Origin: Alphaproteobacteria bacterium
GTDB taxonomy: Bacteria > Pseudomonadota > Alphaproteobacteria > JAJFFI01
Direction: 5' to 3'
NCBI GenBank assembly: GCA_030066595.1
Contig: JASJBI010000011.1
Location: 1-64,000 of the forward strand
DNA: 64,000 nt
Of the stretch, positions 16,294-24,491 are shown piece after piece. The notes beneath the pieces are model-generated. The model was not told the DNA's origin. It searched no databases and saw nothing but the letters and a program-made list of their open reading frames with translations. Each line of letters starts with the position of its first letter. Within the stretch, counting starts at the first letter, position 1. The position numbers were made by a program, and so were the translations under genes.

Positions 16294-17499
16294 ATGGAGA
16301 CGGTCTTGATGGAGTGGGTCGATCTGGCAGTCCGCTGGGTTCACGTCATTGCAGGAATCGCCTGGATCGGCAGCTCGTTCTATTTCGTCCATCTGGATCT
16401 CAGCCTGAAGCAGCGCGAGGGTCTGCCGGAGGGCGCCGGCGGCGAGGCCTGGCAGGTGCACGGCGGTGGATTCTACAATATGGTCAAATACTTAGTGGCA
16501 CCGGCCCGGATGCCCGACTCGCTGACCTGGTTCAAATGGGAGGCCTATGCGACCTGGATCAGCGGCGTGGCGCTGCTGGTCATCGTCTACTATATGGCGG
16601 CGGAGCTCTATCTGATCGACCGCGCCGTCCTCGATCTCGAGCCCTGGATGGCGATCGCCATCAGCGTCGTCGGCCTGGCGATCGGCTGGATCATCTACGA
16701 TCTGCTCTGCCGCTCACCGCTCGGCCGCAACGATGTCGCGCTCGCGGCGGTCGGTTTTCTGTTCCTGGTCCTGCTGGCCTGGCTGTTCACGCTGGTGTTC
16801 AGCGGCCGTGGCGCGTTCATGCAGATGGGCACGCTGATCGGCACCATGATGGTGGCCAATGTCTTCTTCGTGATCATCCCGAACCAGCGCAAGGTCGTCG
16901 CCGAGTTGGTCGCGGGCGGGCAACCGGATCCCGAACTCGGCCGCCAGGGCAAGCAGCGGTCGCTGCACAACAATTACCTGACGCTGCCTGTGCTGTTCGT
17001 GATGATCGGCAATCACTATCCGCTCGCCTTCGCGAGTCAGTGGAACTGGCTCATCCTGGCCATCGTGCTGGTGATCGGCGCGCTCATCCGGCATTTCTAC
17101 AACACGCGCCACAAGGGCGACCCGAGCCCGTGGTGGACCTGGGGCGTCTCCGTGGCCGGGATGGCGTTGATCGTCTGGCTGAGCGCGCTGCCCGCGCCGG
17201 TCTCCGACGAGGCAGCGGCCGAAGTGGAAGTCGATACGGCCGAGGTCGAGAGCGTCGTCCTGTCGTACTGCAGCATGTGCCACGCCGCCGAGCCGATCTG
17301 GGAAGGCATGGCGGTTGCGCCCAAGGGTGTCGTCCTGGAGACCCCAGAGCAGATCCGGCTCCAGGCCAAGGCGATCTGGCTGCAGACCGTGCACACCCGT
17401 GCCATGCCGCCGGGCAACGTCACAGAGATGTCGGACGACGAGCGCCAGATCCTGGCCGCCTGGATCGCCGCCGGCGCGCCGGCCTGGGAATCCGAGTAG
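16294..17499 (+). CDS. puuD: Membrane urate oxidase with C-terminal cytochrome c domain
   Basis: A 401-aa integral membrane urate hydroxylase. About 300 N-terminal residues form a multi-pass domain (starting METVLMEWVDLAVRWVHVI and containing GNHYPLAF). A periplasmic cytochrome c domain follows with one haem site, CSMCH, and a likely axial Met in HTRAMPPGNVTEM. PuuD oxidises urate to 5-hydroxyisourate and passes electrons to the respiratory chain instead of making peroxide like UOX/uricase. GGAGGGAG precedes the ATG. guaD begins three bases after its stop. It supplies the substrate for UraH, encoded 10 kb away. Confidence 0.96.
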   Translation: METVLMEWVDLAVRWVHVIAGIAWIGSSFYFVHLDLSLKQREGLPEGAGGEAWQVHGGGFYNMVKYLVAPARMPDSLTWFKWEAYATWISGVALLVIVYYMAAELYLIDRAVLDLEPWMAIAISVVGLAIGWIIYDLLCRSPLGRNDVALAAVGFLFLVLLAWLFTLVFSGRGAFMQMGTLIGTMMVANVFFVIIPNQRKVVAELVAGGQPDPELGRQGKQRSLHNNYLTLPVLFVMIGNHYPLAFASQWNWLILAIVLVIGALIRHFYNTRHKGDPSPWWTWGVSVAGMALIVWLSALPAPVSDEAAAEVEVDTAEVESVVLSYCSMCHAAEPIWEGMAVAPKGVVLETPEQIRLQAKAIWLQTVHTRAMPPGNVTEMSDDERQILAAWIAAGAPAWESE

Positions 17500-17502
17500 G
17501 CG

Positions 17503-18837
17503 ATGTCGGCGCGCCCACAGAGGGCGATCCGCGGCCGCCTGCTGACATTCGTCGACGATCCGGCGGAGGTTGGCGAGCGCGCGTGCCACCACTATCTCGA
17601 GGACGGTCTCGTGGTGGTCGAGGACGGACGCATCGCGCGCGTCGGCGAGGCACCCGCGCTGCTTGCAGAACTGGCGCCGGACGTGCCGGTCGACCACCAT
17701 TCGGAGGCGCTGGTTCTGCCGGGCTTCATCGATCCCCACATCCACTATCCGCAGACCCAGGTGTTGGCGTCCTACGGAGCCCAGCTGCTCGACTGGCTCG
17801 AAGGCCATACCTTCGTCGAAGAAGAGAAATTCGCCGACCCGGCCCATGCCGCCCGCGTGGCCGGGTTCTTCCTTGACGAGCTGATGCGCAACGGCACGAC
17901 CACGGCGGCCGTCTATTGCACGGTGCATCCGGACTCGGTCGACGCGTTTTTTGCCGAATCCATGGCGCGGAACTCACGCATGGTCGCGGGCAAGGTGCTC
18001 ATGGACCGGAACGCCCCCGCGGCACTCCTCGACACCACCCAGCGCGCCTACGACGAGAGCAAGGCACTGATCGCCCGCTGGCACGGCCGCGGCCGCCAGC
18101 ACTATGCGATCACGCCGCGCTTTGCCGTCACTTCGACCCCGGCGCAGCTGGACGCCGCAGGCACGCTCGCAACGGAGCATCCGGACGCATATGTCCAGAC
18201 GCATCTTGCCGAGAACCGGCGCGAAATCGAGACAGTTGCCTCGCTGTTCCCGGAGGCGCGCAGCTATACGGACGTCTATGACCGGCACGGCCTCCTCGGG
18301 CCGCGGTCGCTCTTCGGCCATTGCATCCATCTCGCGGAGGCGGAGCGCGCCCGGCTCAGCGAGACGGGCTCGGTGGCCGTGTTCTGTCCGACCTCCAACC
18401 TGTTTCTCGGCAGCGGGCTGTTCGACCTGGAGCGGATGCGCGATCCGGACGCGCCGATCCGAACGGCGATCGCCACCGACGTGGGCGCCGGGACCAGCTA
18501 TTCGATGCTGCGCACCGCCGGTGAGGCCTACAAAGTCGTCCAGCTCGGCGGGGCCAACCTGTCGCCGTTGACGGCGTTCTACATGCTCACGCTGGGCAAC
18601 GCGCGCGCGCTTTCCCTCGACGCCCATATCGGCGCGCTCCGGCCGGGCCGGGACGCGGATATCGTGGTCCTGGACGCCCGCGCCACGCCCGCTATGGCGC
18701 ACCGCATGGAGACGATCGAAGATCTCTCCGATGAACTGTTTGTGCTGATGACGCTGGGCGACGACCGATCCGTCCGCGCCACCTACGTCGCCGGGGAGCG
18801 TCTGCACAGCCGCGAGGACGCGCTCTCCTCATTCTGA
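17503..18837 (+). CDS. guaD: Guanine deaminase
   Basis: A 444-aa zinc amidohydrolase converting guanine to xanthine and ammonia. Motifs in order: LPGFIDPHIHYPQTQVLASY (metal-binding HxH; the PQTQ is characteristic of guanine deaminase), a QTHLAEN segment, FGHCIHL, FCPTSNLFLGSGLF and IATDVGAGTSYSML with the catalytic Asp. Length matches bacterial GuaD. It forms a two-gene operon with puuD, and its xanthine product feeds XdhAB. A perfect 8-bp hairpin overlaps its stop codon. Confidence 0.95.
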   Translation: MSARPQRAIRGRLLTFVDDPAEVGERACHHYLEDGLVVVEDGRIARVGEAPALLAELAPDVPVDHHSEALVLPGFIDPHIHYPQTQVLASYGAQLLDWLEGHTFVEEEKFADPAHAARVAGFFLDELMRNGTTTAAVYCTVHPDSVDAFFAESMARNSRMVAGKVLMDRNAPAALLDTTQRAYDESKALIARWHGRGRQHYAITPRFAVTSTPAQLDAAGTLATEHPDAYVQTHLAENRREIETVASLFPEARSYTDVYDRHGLLGPRSLFGHCIHLAEAERARLSETGSVAVFCPTSNLFLGSGLFDLERMRDPDAPIRTAIATDVGAGTSYSMLRTAGEAYKVVQLGGANLSPLTAFYMLTLGNARALSLDAHIGALRPGRDADIVVLDARATPAMAHRMETIEDLSDELFVLMTLGDDRSVRATYVAGERLHSREDALSSF

Positions 18838-18852
18838 GCCATTCTGGCTCAG
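18834..18852 (+). terminator. Short hairpin overlapping the guaD stop
   Basis: CTGAGCCA-TTC-TGGCTCAG is a perfect 8-bp stem with a three-base loop that includes the guaD TGA. No T-run follows, so it may end transcription weakly or protect the mRNA 3' end. The rest of the 232-bp gap to the next gene has one further 7-bp inverted repeat (AAACGGC/GCCGTTT, 18919-18949) and no gene. Confidence 0.45.
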
Positions 18853-19069
18853 ACATAGTGGGTCCAAGCCGCTGGGTTGCAATCCGGTCCCTGCTGGCGC
18901 CGGCCCGCAACCTCTTTTAAACGGCTCCCCCTATATCTATTTGCCGTTTGCGGCTTAGAGTCCGACCATACGGCACACCGGCGACAGCCTTGGGCCGGTC
19001 TTTGCCGCATTTGGCTGTTGGATGACTTGGATGGCGATGGCTCCCACAGCGGATCAGAGATGCGTTGCG

Positions 19070-20086
19070 ATGAAAACCGGCTGGCGGCGGTTCGCGCTGG
19101 TCGGCCTGCTCGCGTCGCTCCTGGCCCTCGCCGCCTGCGTGCCGCAGTTCCGCGAGAGCGGACCGCGCGAGCGCGCGCCCGAGATCGGCGAGTTCTTCAC
19201 CGCTGCGGACGGGGAGAAGCTCACCTACACCGCCTGGCTGCCGGACAACCCCGGCAAGACCTATCCGCCCAAGGCCGTGATCGCCGCAGTGCACGGCTTC
19301 AACCAGTATTCCGACCACTTCAGGCGCGCGGCCCGCTATTGGCAGCGCCGCAGCATCGCCACCTACGCCTATGACCAGCGCGGCTTCGGCACCAACTATC
19401 CGCGCGGCATCTGGCCGGGCCGGGAGGCGATCGTCGCGGACGTGAAGGACTTCGTCCGGGCGGTGCGCGACCGGCATCCGGGTGTGCCGCTCTACCTCTT
19501 GGGCTCCAGCATGGGCGGGGCTGCGGTGATCGCGGCGCTCGGCGGGCCGAACCCGCCCGAGGTCGACGGCGCGATCCTCGCCACGCCGGCCGCCTATGGC
19601 CGCGATCTCTTGCCGGTCCATTACTCCGGCCTGCTGTGGGCCGGCGCCCACACGGTTCCGTGGGTTCGGGTCACCGGGCAGGATCTGGGCCGCCTGCCGT
19701 CCGACAACTACGCCATGCTGCGCTCGCTCTCCATGGACCCGAGGGTGATCAAAGGGGCGCGGATCGACACGATCTACGGCCTGGTCAACCTGATGGATAT
19801 GGCGCTCGAGGCGGCGCCCAACGTCCGGGGGCCGATCCTGTTCCTCTACGGCGAGAAGGACGAGATCATCAAGCCGCCTGCGGCCCTTCTTGTGCTCGAC
19901 CGTCTACCCGAGGACTCCCGGCGCGTCGCCATCTACGAGAACGGCTATCATATGCTGTTGCGCGACCTCCAGGCAGAGGTGGTGTATGCGGATGTCGCCA
20001 CCTGGGTGTTCGATCGCACGGCACCGCTCCCGTCCGGCGCGGATCGGCGGGGCACGGGCAATCTGTCGGCGGACGCCGGTCTGTGA
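19070..20086 (+). CDS. Lipoprotein alpha/beta hydrolase (lysophospholipase-like)
   Basis: A 338-aa serine hydrolase. It begins with a lipoprotein signal: MKTGWRR, a hydrophobic stretch and the lipobox LALAAC with Cys23. The fold motifs are AVHGFNQYSDHF (oxyanion/HG), the nucleophile elbow LLGSSMGGAAV, a late Asp in LYGEKDEIIKP and His in ENGYHMLLRD. The pattern matches monoacylglycerol lipase/lysophospholipase (serine aminopeptidase S33) enzymes. It is probably anchored in the envelope and acts on lipid esters. In-frame starts lie upstream (19022), but only 19070 gives a signal peptide at the N-terminus. It stands alone, with no operon partner. Confidence 0.88.
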   Translation: MKTGWRRFALVGLLASLLALAACVPQFRESGPRERAPEIGEFFTAADGEKLTYTAWLPDNPGKTYPPKAVIAAVHGFNQYSDHFRRAARYWQRRSIATYAYDQRGFGTNYPRGIWPGREAIVADVKDFVRAVRDRHPGVPLYLLGSSMGGAAVIAALGGPNPPEVDGAILATPAAYGRDLLPVHYSGLLWAGAHTVPWVRVTGQDLGRLPSDNYAMLRSLSMDPRVIKGARIDTIYGLVNLMDMALEAAPNVRGPILFLYGEKDEIIKPPAALLVLDRLPEDSRRVAIYENGYHMLLRDLQAEVVYADVATWVFDRTAPLPSGADRRGTGNLSADAGL

Positions 20087-20227
20087 GGGCGTGAACCGCG
20101 GATTTGCTCCCGCGCGCTCTTAAGGATCCGTTGACCTTATCGGTTTACCCCTTAGATCGGGGACGCGGGCGACTAGACAGGCGGCGGCCATTTCCGCCGT
20201 AGGCACTGCCCGACGAAATGGTGGGCC

Positions 20228-20446
20228 ATGACGATACGCTCGAAGAATGCATCCGTGATCCTGCTCGCCGGTCTGGGCATGGTCCTCTATGGCACTTCCA
20301 GCCTCGAGGCCGGCACCATGGAGTTCTTCCATGGCGACGTGCTGACCGCGGCGGGCGATCCCGTCCTGTTTCACGTCAACGTCGCGATCTGCCTGCTGGC
20401 GGGCGCCGGCTGCCTGATTGCCGCGGTTCGACGGGGCCGGAGTTAG
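20228..20446 (+). CDS. Small membrane protein, unknown
   Basis: A 72-aa product with two hydrophobic stretches, ASVILLAGLGMVLYG near residues 8-22 and VNVAICLLAGAGCLIAAV near 50-67, and a basic C-terminus RRGRS. It looks like a two-pass inner-membrane protein. The ribosome site is weak. No family recognised. It is convergent with the DUF1127 gene that follows. It could be a chance frame, but the hydrophobicity pattern and the positive-inside tail favour a real gene. Confidence 0.5.
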   Translation: MTIRSKNASVILLAGLGMVLYGTSSLEAGTMEFFHGDVLTAAGDPVLFHVNVAICLLAGAGCLIAAVRRGRS

Positions 20447-20499
20447 AGCCGCGCGCCGGGTCGTCTTCGCCCACCTGGCGGCCTGATCCGATCCGCCGC

Positions 20500-20751
20500 T
20501 CAATCCTGCCAGAAGGGCTTGGCCACCTCGATCTGGGCCGAGGCCCGGTCGACGCCGATATCGGCGAGCATGCGCCCATCCAATGCGCCAAGCTGGCGAC
20601 GCTGGCGGGCCCGTTCGGCCCAGGCGAACAGCCAGTCCGTTATAAGGATGAGAAAGGCTTGGGTTGATTCGGACCAATCCGGAGCCTGGTCCAGCGCCGC
20701 CGCGGGGGTGGATCCAAGGCGGTTGTCGGTGTAGGCGAGGCAGCTGTTCAT
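20500..20751 (-). CDS. DUF1127 domain small protein
   Basis: An 83-aa protein whose second half (ERARQRRQLGALDGRMLADI followed by GVDRASAQIEVAKPFWQ) is the arginine-rich DUF1127 motif common in alphaproteobacteria. Related small DUF1127 proteins in Rhizobiales bind RNA and influence phosphate and carbon metabolism. AAGGAGAT lies six to seven bases before the ATG. The N-terminal ~40 residues are longer than in minimal members. Its promoter would lie in the 20752-20948 gap, which otherwise shows nothing. Confidence 0.82.
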   Translation of the reverse strand: MNSCLAYTDNRLGSTPAAALDQAPDWSESTQAFLILITDWLFAWAERARQRRQLGALDGRMLADIGVDRASAQIEVAKPFWQD

Positions 20752-20948
20752 GGCGCTATCTCCTTACTCCGAAAAGGATTATTGGTCCTATCAAGACGAA
20801 TGCAGGTGTCCTCATGACGGTGAGGATAGGCCCAAGCCGTCCGGCGCGCAAACGAGGATATCTCGCTTGCTAGATCAAATTATCTCATGTGAAATCAGGT
20901 CGGCCCCAATTGCCGGCCAGGGCCGGCACGTGCCGCCATGTCGGCCGC

Positions 20949-21455
20949 TCAGCCGTCCCGCGTCCAGCTTGCCCTGAGGAAGTAGCCGGCCTCGTCGTAG
21001 CTGAAGTCGAGCTCGCCCTTGTGGGCGCTCTGCACCGCCTGGCCGATGCGCCGGGGCGTGTGGATGTCGGTGGTGGTGATCAGAATGGTCCCGTCCTCGG
21101 ACCGCTCCTCGATGGCCATGATCCGGTGCAGCGGATGCTCGCCCTTCTCAAGGGCTTCCTGGTTGCGCGCCAGGTTGAGGATGTCGGACTTGTGCTGCCA
21201 CAGGAAAGCGCCGCCAAGGGTCAGCTCGCCGGCCGGGTAGTTGTCCTGGATGCGGTGGCAGGCCTGGCACAGCACTTCGACGGCTCCTGGCCTGGGCTCC
21301 TGCCAATGCCAGCGGTCGCTGTCGTAGGCCGCGCCGCATTCCGGGCAGACCGCCGGGTCGCTGAGCTTGAGCCGCGTTTTGTAGGGGTCATGCACCCGTT
21401 CCTCGAGGCGCCGGTCCTGCCTCGGAGCTCCTGACGAGAGATCTCGTGTCTTCAT
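20949..21455 (-). CDS. BCAM0308 family zinc-ribbon protein
   Basis: A 168-aa protein starting MKTRDLSS. Family traits are the opening QDRRLEERVHDPYKTRLKL and a zinc ribbon made of CPECGAAY and CQACHRI. The family takes its name from a Burkholderia cenocepacia gene in its low-oxygen-activated locus; its biochemical role is unknown. AGGAGGT sits just before the ATG at 21455; the longer upstream frame is rejected. An FNR-like box (21636-21649) lies about 180 bases upstream on the same strand, consistent with low-oxygen induction. Confidence 0.8.
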   Translation of the reverse strand: MKTRDLSSGAPRQDRRLEERVHDPYKTRLKLSDPAVCPECGAAYDSDRWHWQEPRPGAVEVLCQACHRIQDNYPAGELTLGGAFLWQHKSDILNLARNQEALEKGEHPLHRIMAIEERSEDGTILITTTDIHTPRRIGQAVQSAHKGELDFSYDEAGYFLRASWTRDG

Positions 21456-21635
21456 CGCACCTCCTCGGACCCGCTTGCGGCGGGCGCATCCTCGATGTCC
21501 ACGGAGTTGCCGACCGCGGCGCACGGCGCCAAGGTGCTCGGCGTCATCCTGACAGCCCCGCGCAAGGCAGGCGACACCTCGACCCTTGCCCCGCGATCGA
21601 CCCTGTCAGCTTGGCACAAACGCCGCCCGAGGACG

Positions 21636-21649
21636 TTGATCTGCGTCAG
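21636..21649 (-). promoter_or_regulatory. FNR-box-like site upstream of the BCAM0308 gene
   Basis: TTGAT-CTGC-GTCAG compared with the FNR/Anr consensus TTGAT-N4-ATCAA. It lies between the DUF6489 gene and the BCAM0308 gene, both on the minus strand. It is the best half-site match of the three candidate boxes in this region. The rest of the 218-bp gap is featureless. Confidence 0.45.
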
Positions 21650-21673
21650 AGACGGGGATTGGCGCGTTGCCGC

Positions 21674-21931
21674 TCAGCCTTTGCCGGATTTCGGCTTCGA
21701 CGCGCCCTTGGCGAACTGGGACCAGAACGTCTCCCGCATCGCCTCGAACCCCTGCAGGCCCGCTGGGAACCAGGTCTTCATCACGGTCTCCGGGTCCATG
21801 GACCGGAAGTAGTCCTCCATGCGCTCCTTGATCTGGGCGGTCATCGCGTCGTTCAGCGGGGCCACGTTAGGCAGACCCATGAGCGCGCGCGCCTCCTCGG
21901 GCGTGCAGTCGATGTCGATGGTGATCTTCAT
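21674..21931 (-). CDS. DUF6489 family small protein
   Basis: An 85-aa protein beginning MKITIDIDCTPEEARALMGL, the conserved opening of a small alphaproteobacterial family (DUF6489). The remainder is helical and acidic with a basic Lys/Gly tail. GGGAGGGAG precedes the ATG. Function unknown. It lies upstream of and in the same direction as the BCAM0308 gene, with an FNR-like box in the region between them. Confidence 0.78.
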   Translation of the reverse strand: MKITIDIDCTPEEARALMGLPNVAPLNDAMTAQIKERMEDYFRSMDPETVMKTWFPAGLQGFEAMRETFWSQFAKGASKPKSGKG

Positions 21932-22360
21932 GCGCTCCCTCCCGCGGCGTCTTGTTTGTCCGGTTTGCGGCCAGGATCGCCGATTTGGAGCAAGGGTGCA
22001 AAGGGGTGCTTGATCGCGCGGCGATGGAACCAAGGGTGCCGCGACCACAGCGCGGCAGGCCGCGCCCAGCGCCGGCCCAATGGCCTTCCGTTGAGGTGGA
22101 TCAACGACAGCCGGTGCCGTTGCTGGCATCCTTCGCCTGTCATGGCGGGGAGCGAAGACGAGCGAAATCCCGCGTCGAAGCGTTCCTAATCGGGGCGTGG
22201 ACCTGCGTAGGTGACGGACTCGCCGTACCGATGATCCGCTGTGGCCGGGGCCGCGATCCGAATGTTCTGGCGCCTGCAGAGGGCAACCTCAGAGGTCAAG
22301 GGACGGAGGTCGCGGCCTCGCTTTATGTGCGTGCCGGCAGGTGAACCGCGAGAGCTGCCA
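21932..22360. other. 429-bp gap between DUF6489 gene and hemN
   Basis: No convincing gene: the frames that cross it have no ribosome site and no recognisable protein. It contains the FNR-like palindrome at 22091-22104. It spans the 3' end of hemN and the promoter side of the DUF6489 gene. Confidence 0.6.
22091..22104 (-). promoter_or_regulatory. FNR-box-like site upstream of DUF6489 gene
   Basis: TTGAG-GTGG-ATCAA, with flanking bases extending the dyad to CGTTGA...TCAACG. One position departs from the FNR consensus. It is about 160 bases upstream of the DUF6489 ATG. Confidence 0.4.
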
Positions 22361-23710
22361 TCAAACGGCCTGCGAATGACGCGCCGCGCCGGCCTGCAGA
22401 TAGCGGTCGAACACCGCGGCGGCGGTGCGCACCAGCGGCCGGGCGCCGTCGGGCACGCGGACAACGCTTCCGTCCAGGGCCACCACGCCGTCCGCCGCTA
22501 GGGGCGCCAGCGCGTCGCGCTCGGCCGCAAGATCGGAGAGCGGCCGGCCGTGGTCGGCGCAGATCGCCGCCAGGTCGACGGCATGGTCGCACATCAGCCG
22601 CTCGATGATGGCGGCGCGGAAGCGGTCGTCCTCGCTCATCGCGATGCCGCGCACGACGGCGAGACAGCCCTCGGCAATGGCGTCCTTCCAGGCGTGGATC
22701 GGTGTCGCGTTCTGGACGTATCCCTGCGGCAGCCGGCCGATGGCCGAGGCGCCGAAGCCCAGCAGCACCGGCGCGGCGTCCGTGGTGTAGCCTTGGAAGT
22801 TCCGGTTGAGCCGGCCGTCCGCCTCGGCCCGCGCCAGGGGGTCGTCGGCGCGTGCGAAATGGTCGAGCCCGATGGCGCGGTAGCCGGCCGCCTCGAGGCG
22901 CGCGCACGCCATGGCCGCCTGGCGGGCGCGTTCGGCCGGGTCCGGCAGCGCCGCCTCGTCGATCAGCCGCTGGTGCTTTTTCATCCAGGGCACGTGGGCA
23001 TAGCCGAACAGTGCCAGCCGGTCCGGCGCCAGGGTCGCGACCTGGTCGGCGGTGGCGGCGACGCCCGCAACCGTTTGTCCGGGCAGTCCGTACATCAGAT
23101 CGATGTTGATCGCCTGAATGCCGGCCGCGCGGAGCCAGGCCACGGCTTGCGCCGTCACCTCGAAGGGCTGCACCCGGTTGATCGCCCGCTGGACCCCGGG
23201 GTCCAGGTCCTGCACGCCCAGGCTCGCCCGGGTCACCCCGGCTCGGGCCAGTGCGCCGGCCGCGTCCTCGCTGAGCGTGCGCGGGTCGAGCTCGACGGCG
23301 AATTCCATGTCTTCGGTGAAGCGGAAGCGCCCGCGGAGATGCCCGGCGAGCCGGACGGTATCGGCGGGCGACAGACTGTTCGGTGTGCCGCCGCCCCAAT
23401 GGACATGGCTCACCGGGCGGTTCCCGCCGAGACAATCCGCCACCAGGTCGATCTCGCGCATCAGGCCGTCCAGATAGGCCGCCAGCGGGTCGTAACGCCG
23501 GACGATCTTGGTGTGGCAGCCGCAGAACCAGCACAGACGGGCGCAGAACGGCAGATGCAGGTAGAGCGACAGCGCTGTGTCGGCCGGGATCTCCGCCAGC
23601 CAGCGGCGATAGTCCGCCGCCGTCACCCCGGCGTGGAAATGGGGGGCCGTGGGATAGCTGGTATAGCGCGGCACCGGCCGGGCATATTTGGCGAGCAAGG
23701 CGGGATCCAT
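22361..23710 (-). CDS. hemN: Oxygen-independent coproporphyrinogen III dehydrogenase
   Basis: A 449-aa radical-SAM enzyme converting coproporphyrinogen III to protoporphyrinogen IX without oxygen. The opening YARPVPRYTSYPTAPHF is diagnostic of true HemN rather than HemW. The 4Fe-4S cluster motif is CARLCWFCGC (CX3CX2C plus the extra Cys of HemN), followed by HVHWGGGTPNSL and NIDLMYGLPGQT. Length matches the family. It diverges from a cytochrome c gene, and a palindromic FNR-type box lies 37 bases upstream of its ATG, the expected arrangement for low-oxygen haem synthesis. Confidence 0.96.
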   Translation of the reverse strand: MDPALLAKYARPVPRYTSYPTAPHFHAGVTAADYRRWLAEIPADTALSLYLHLPFCARLCWFCGCHTKIVRRYDPLAAYLDGLMREIDLVADCLGGNRPVSHVHWGGGTPNSLSPADTVRLAGHLRGRFRFTEDMEFAVELDPRTLSEDAAGALARAGVTRASLGVQDLDPGVQRAINRVQPFEVTAQAVAWLRAAGIQAINIDLMYGLPGQTVAGVAATADQVATLAPDRLALFGYAHVPWMKKHQRLIDEAALPDPAERARQAAMACARLEAAGYRAIGLDHFARADDPLARAEADGRLNRNFQGYTTDAAPVLLGFGASAIGRLPQGYVQNATPIHAWKDAIAEGCLAVVRGIAMSEDDRFRAAIIERLMCDHAVDLAAICADHGRPLSDLAAERDALAPLAADGVVALDGSVVRVPDGARPLVRTAAAVFDRYLQAGAARHSQAV

Positions 23711-23746
23711 GGGCCCCGAGGCTCGCGCAAATGGGTTTCCAAAGCC

Positions 23747-23760
23747 TTGACCGAAATCAA
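23747..23760. promoter_or_regulatory. FNR box between hemN and cytochrome c gene
   Basis: TTGAC-CGAA-ATCAA inside the wider dyad CCTTGA...TCAAGG (23745-23762). One base differs from TTGAT-N4-ATCAA. Its centre is about 44 bases from the hemN ATG and about 140 from the cytochrome c ATG. If bound at the usual -41.5 for hemN, the transcript would begin almost at the start codon; for the cytochrome gene a leader of roughly 100 bases would result. Confidence 0.65.
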
Positions 23761-23892
23761 GGCCGCCGTTTGGCGCGACAGGCAGTCTGCGGCCGCGGAA
23801 ACACAGGCCATGTGCGGCAGGACACCGCGTTGACGAAGCCCGGCCGCTCGGGCATAAGGCGGGGCCGGATTTTCAGGAAAGGACGATTGGCG

Positions 23893-24303
23893 ATGACCAG
23901 ATTCAAGCTCTTGGCGCTCACGGTGCTGGCCTCGGTGGCATTGGCGAGCGGATCGGCGCTGGCTGCGGGCGATGCGGCCAAGGGAAAGAAGGGCTTCAAC
24001 CGCTGCAAGGCCTGCCACGCGTTGGAGGTCGGCAAGAACAAGACCGGGCCGAACCTGGCCGGGCTGTTCGGCCGCACGGCCGGGTCCGTCGAGAAGTACA
24101 AGTATTCCAAGGACCTCAAGGCGGCGGGCGAGAAGGGCCTCAAGTGGGACGAGGAACAGTTGATGGTGTACCTGAAGGATCCGACGGCCTTCCTGAAGTC
24201 CTATCTCGGGAAGGACAAGGTGACCAACAAGATGAAGAACAAGTTCCCGAAGGAGTCGCTCCGGGCCAACATCATCGCCTATCTCCAGGAGGCCACCAAA
24301 TAG
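23893..24303 (+). CDS. Periplasmic class I cytochrome c
   Basis: A 136-aa precursor. The signal peptide MTRFKLLALTVLASVALASG is followed by a SALA/AG cleavage site. The mature protein has the haem motif CKACH soon after its N-terminus and a probable axial Met in NKMKNKF, with the C-terminal helix AYLQEATK. This is the layout of small soluble electron carriers such as cytochrome c2/c550. AAAGGA precedes the ATG by about ten bases. It is divergent from hemN and shares the intergenic FNR-type site, so it may carry electrons under low oxygen. Confidence 0.92.
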   Translation: MTRFKLLALTVLASVALASGSALAAGDAAKGKKGFNRCKACHALEVGKNKTGPNLAGLFGRTAGSVEKYKYSKDLKAAGEKGLKWDEEQLMVYLKDPTAFLKSYLGKDKVTNKMKNKFPKESLRANIIAYLQEATK

Positions 24304-24491
24304 CGCCAGCCTGATCGGTTGCATCGACGCGGCTGCCGGAATTGGCAGCCGCCCTTTCCCCTTTTGGCGCCTCGGCTCAGCCGGCGGCCACTTGTATCTG
24401 CAGCATTGCCTTTGGACGGGCCGTGCGGGCATTCTGGCGGCAGGCGGTTGACCGCCGTCGCCCAAGACCGGATGCAACAGGGAGAGAGCCG

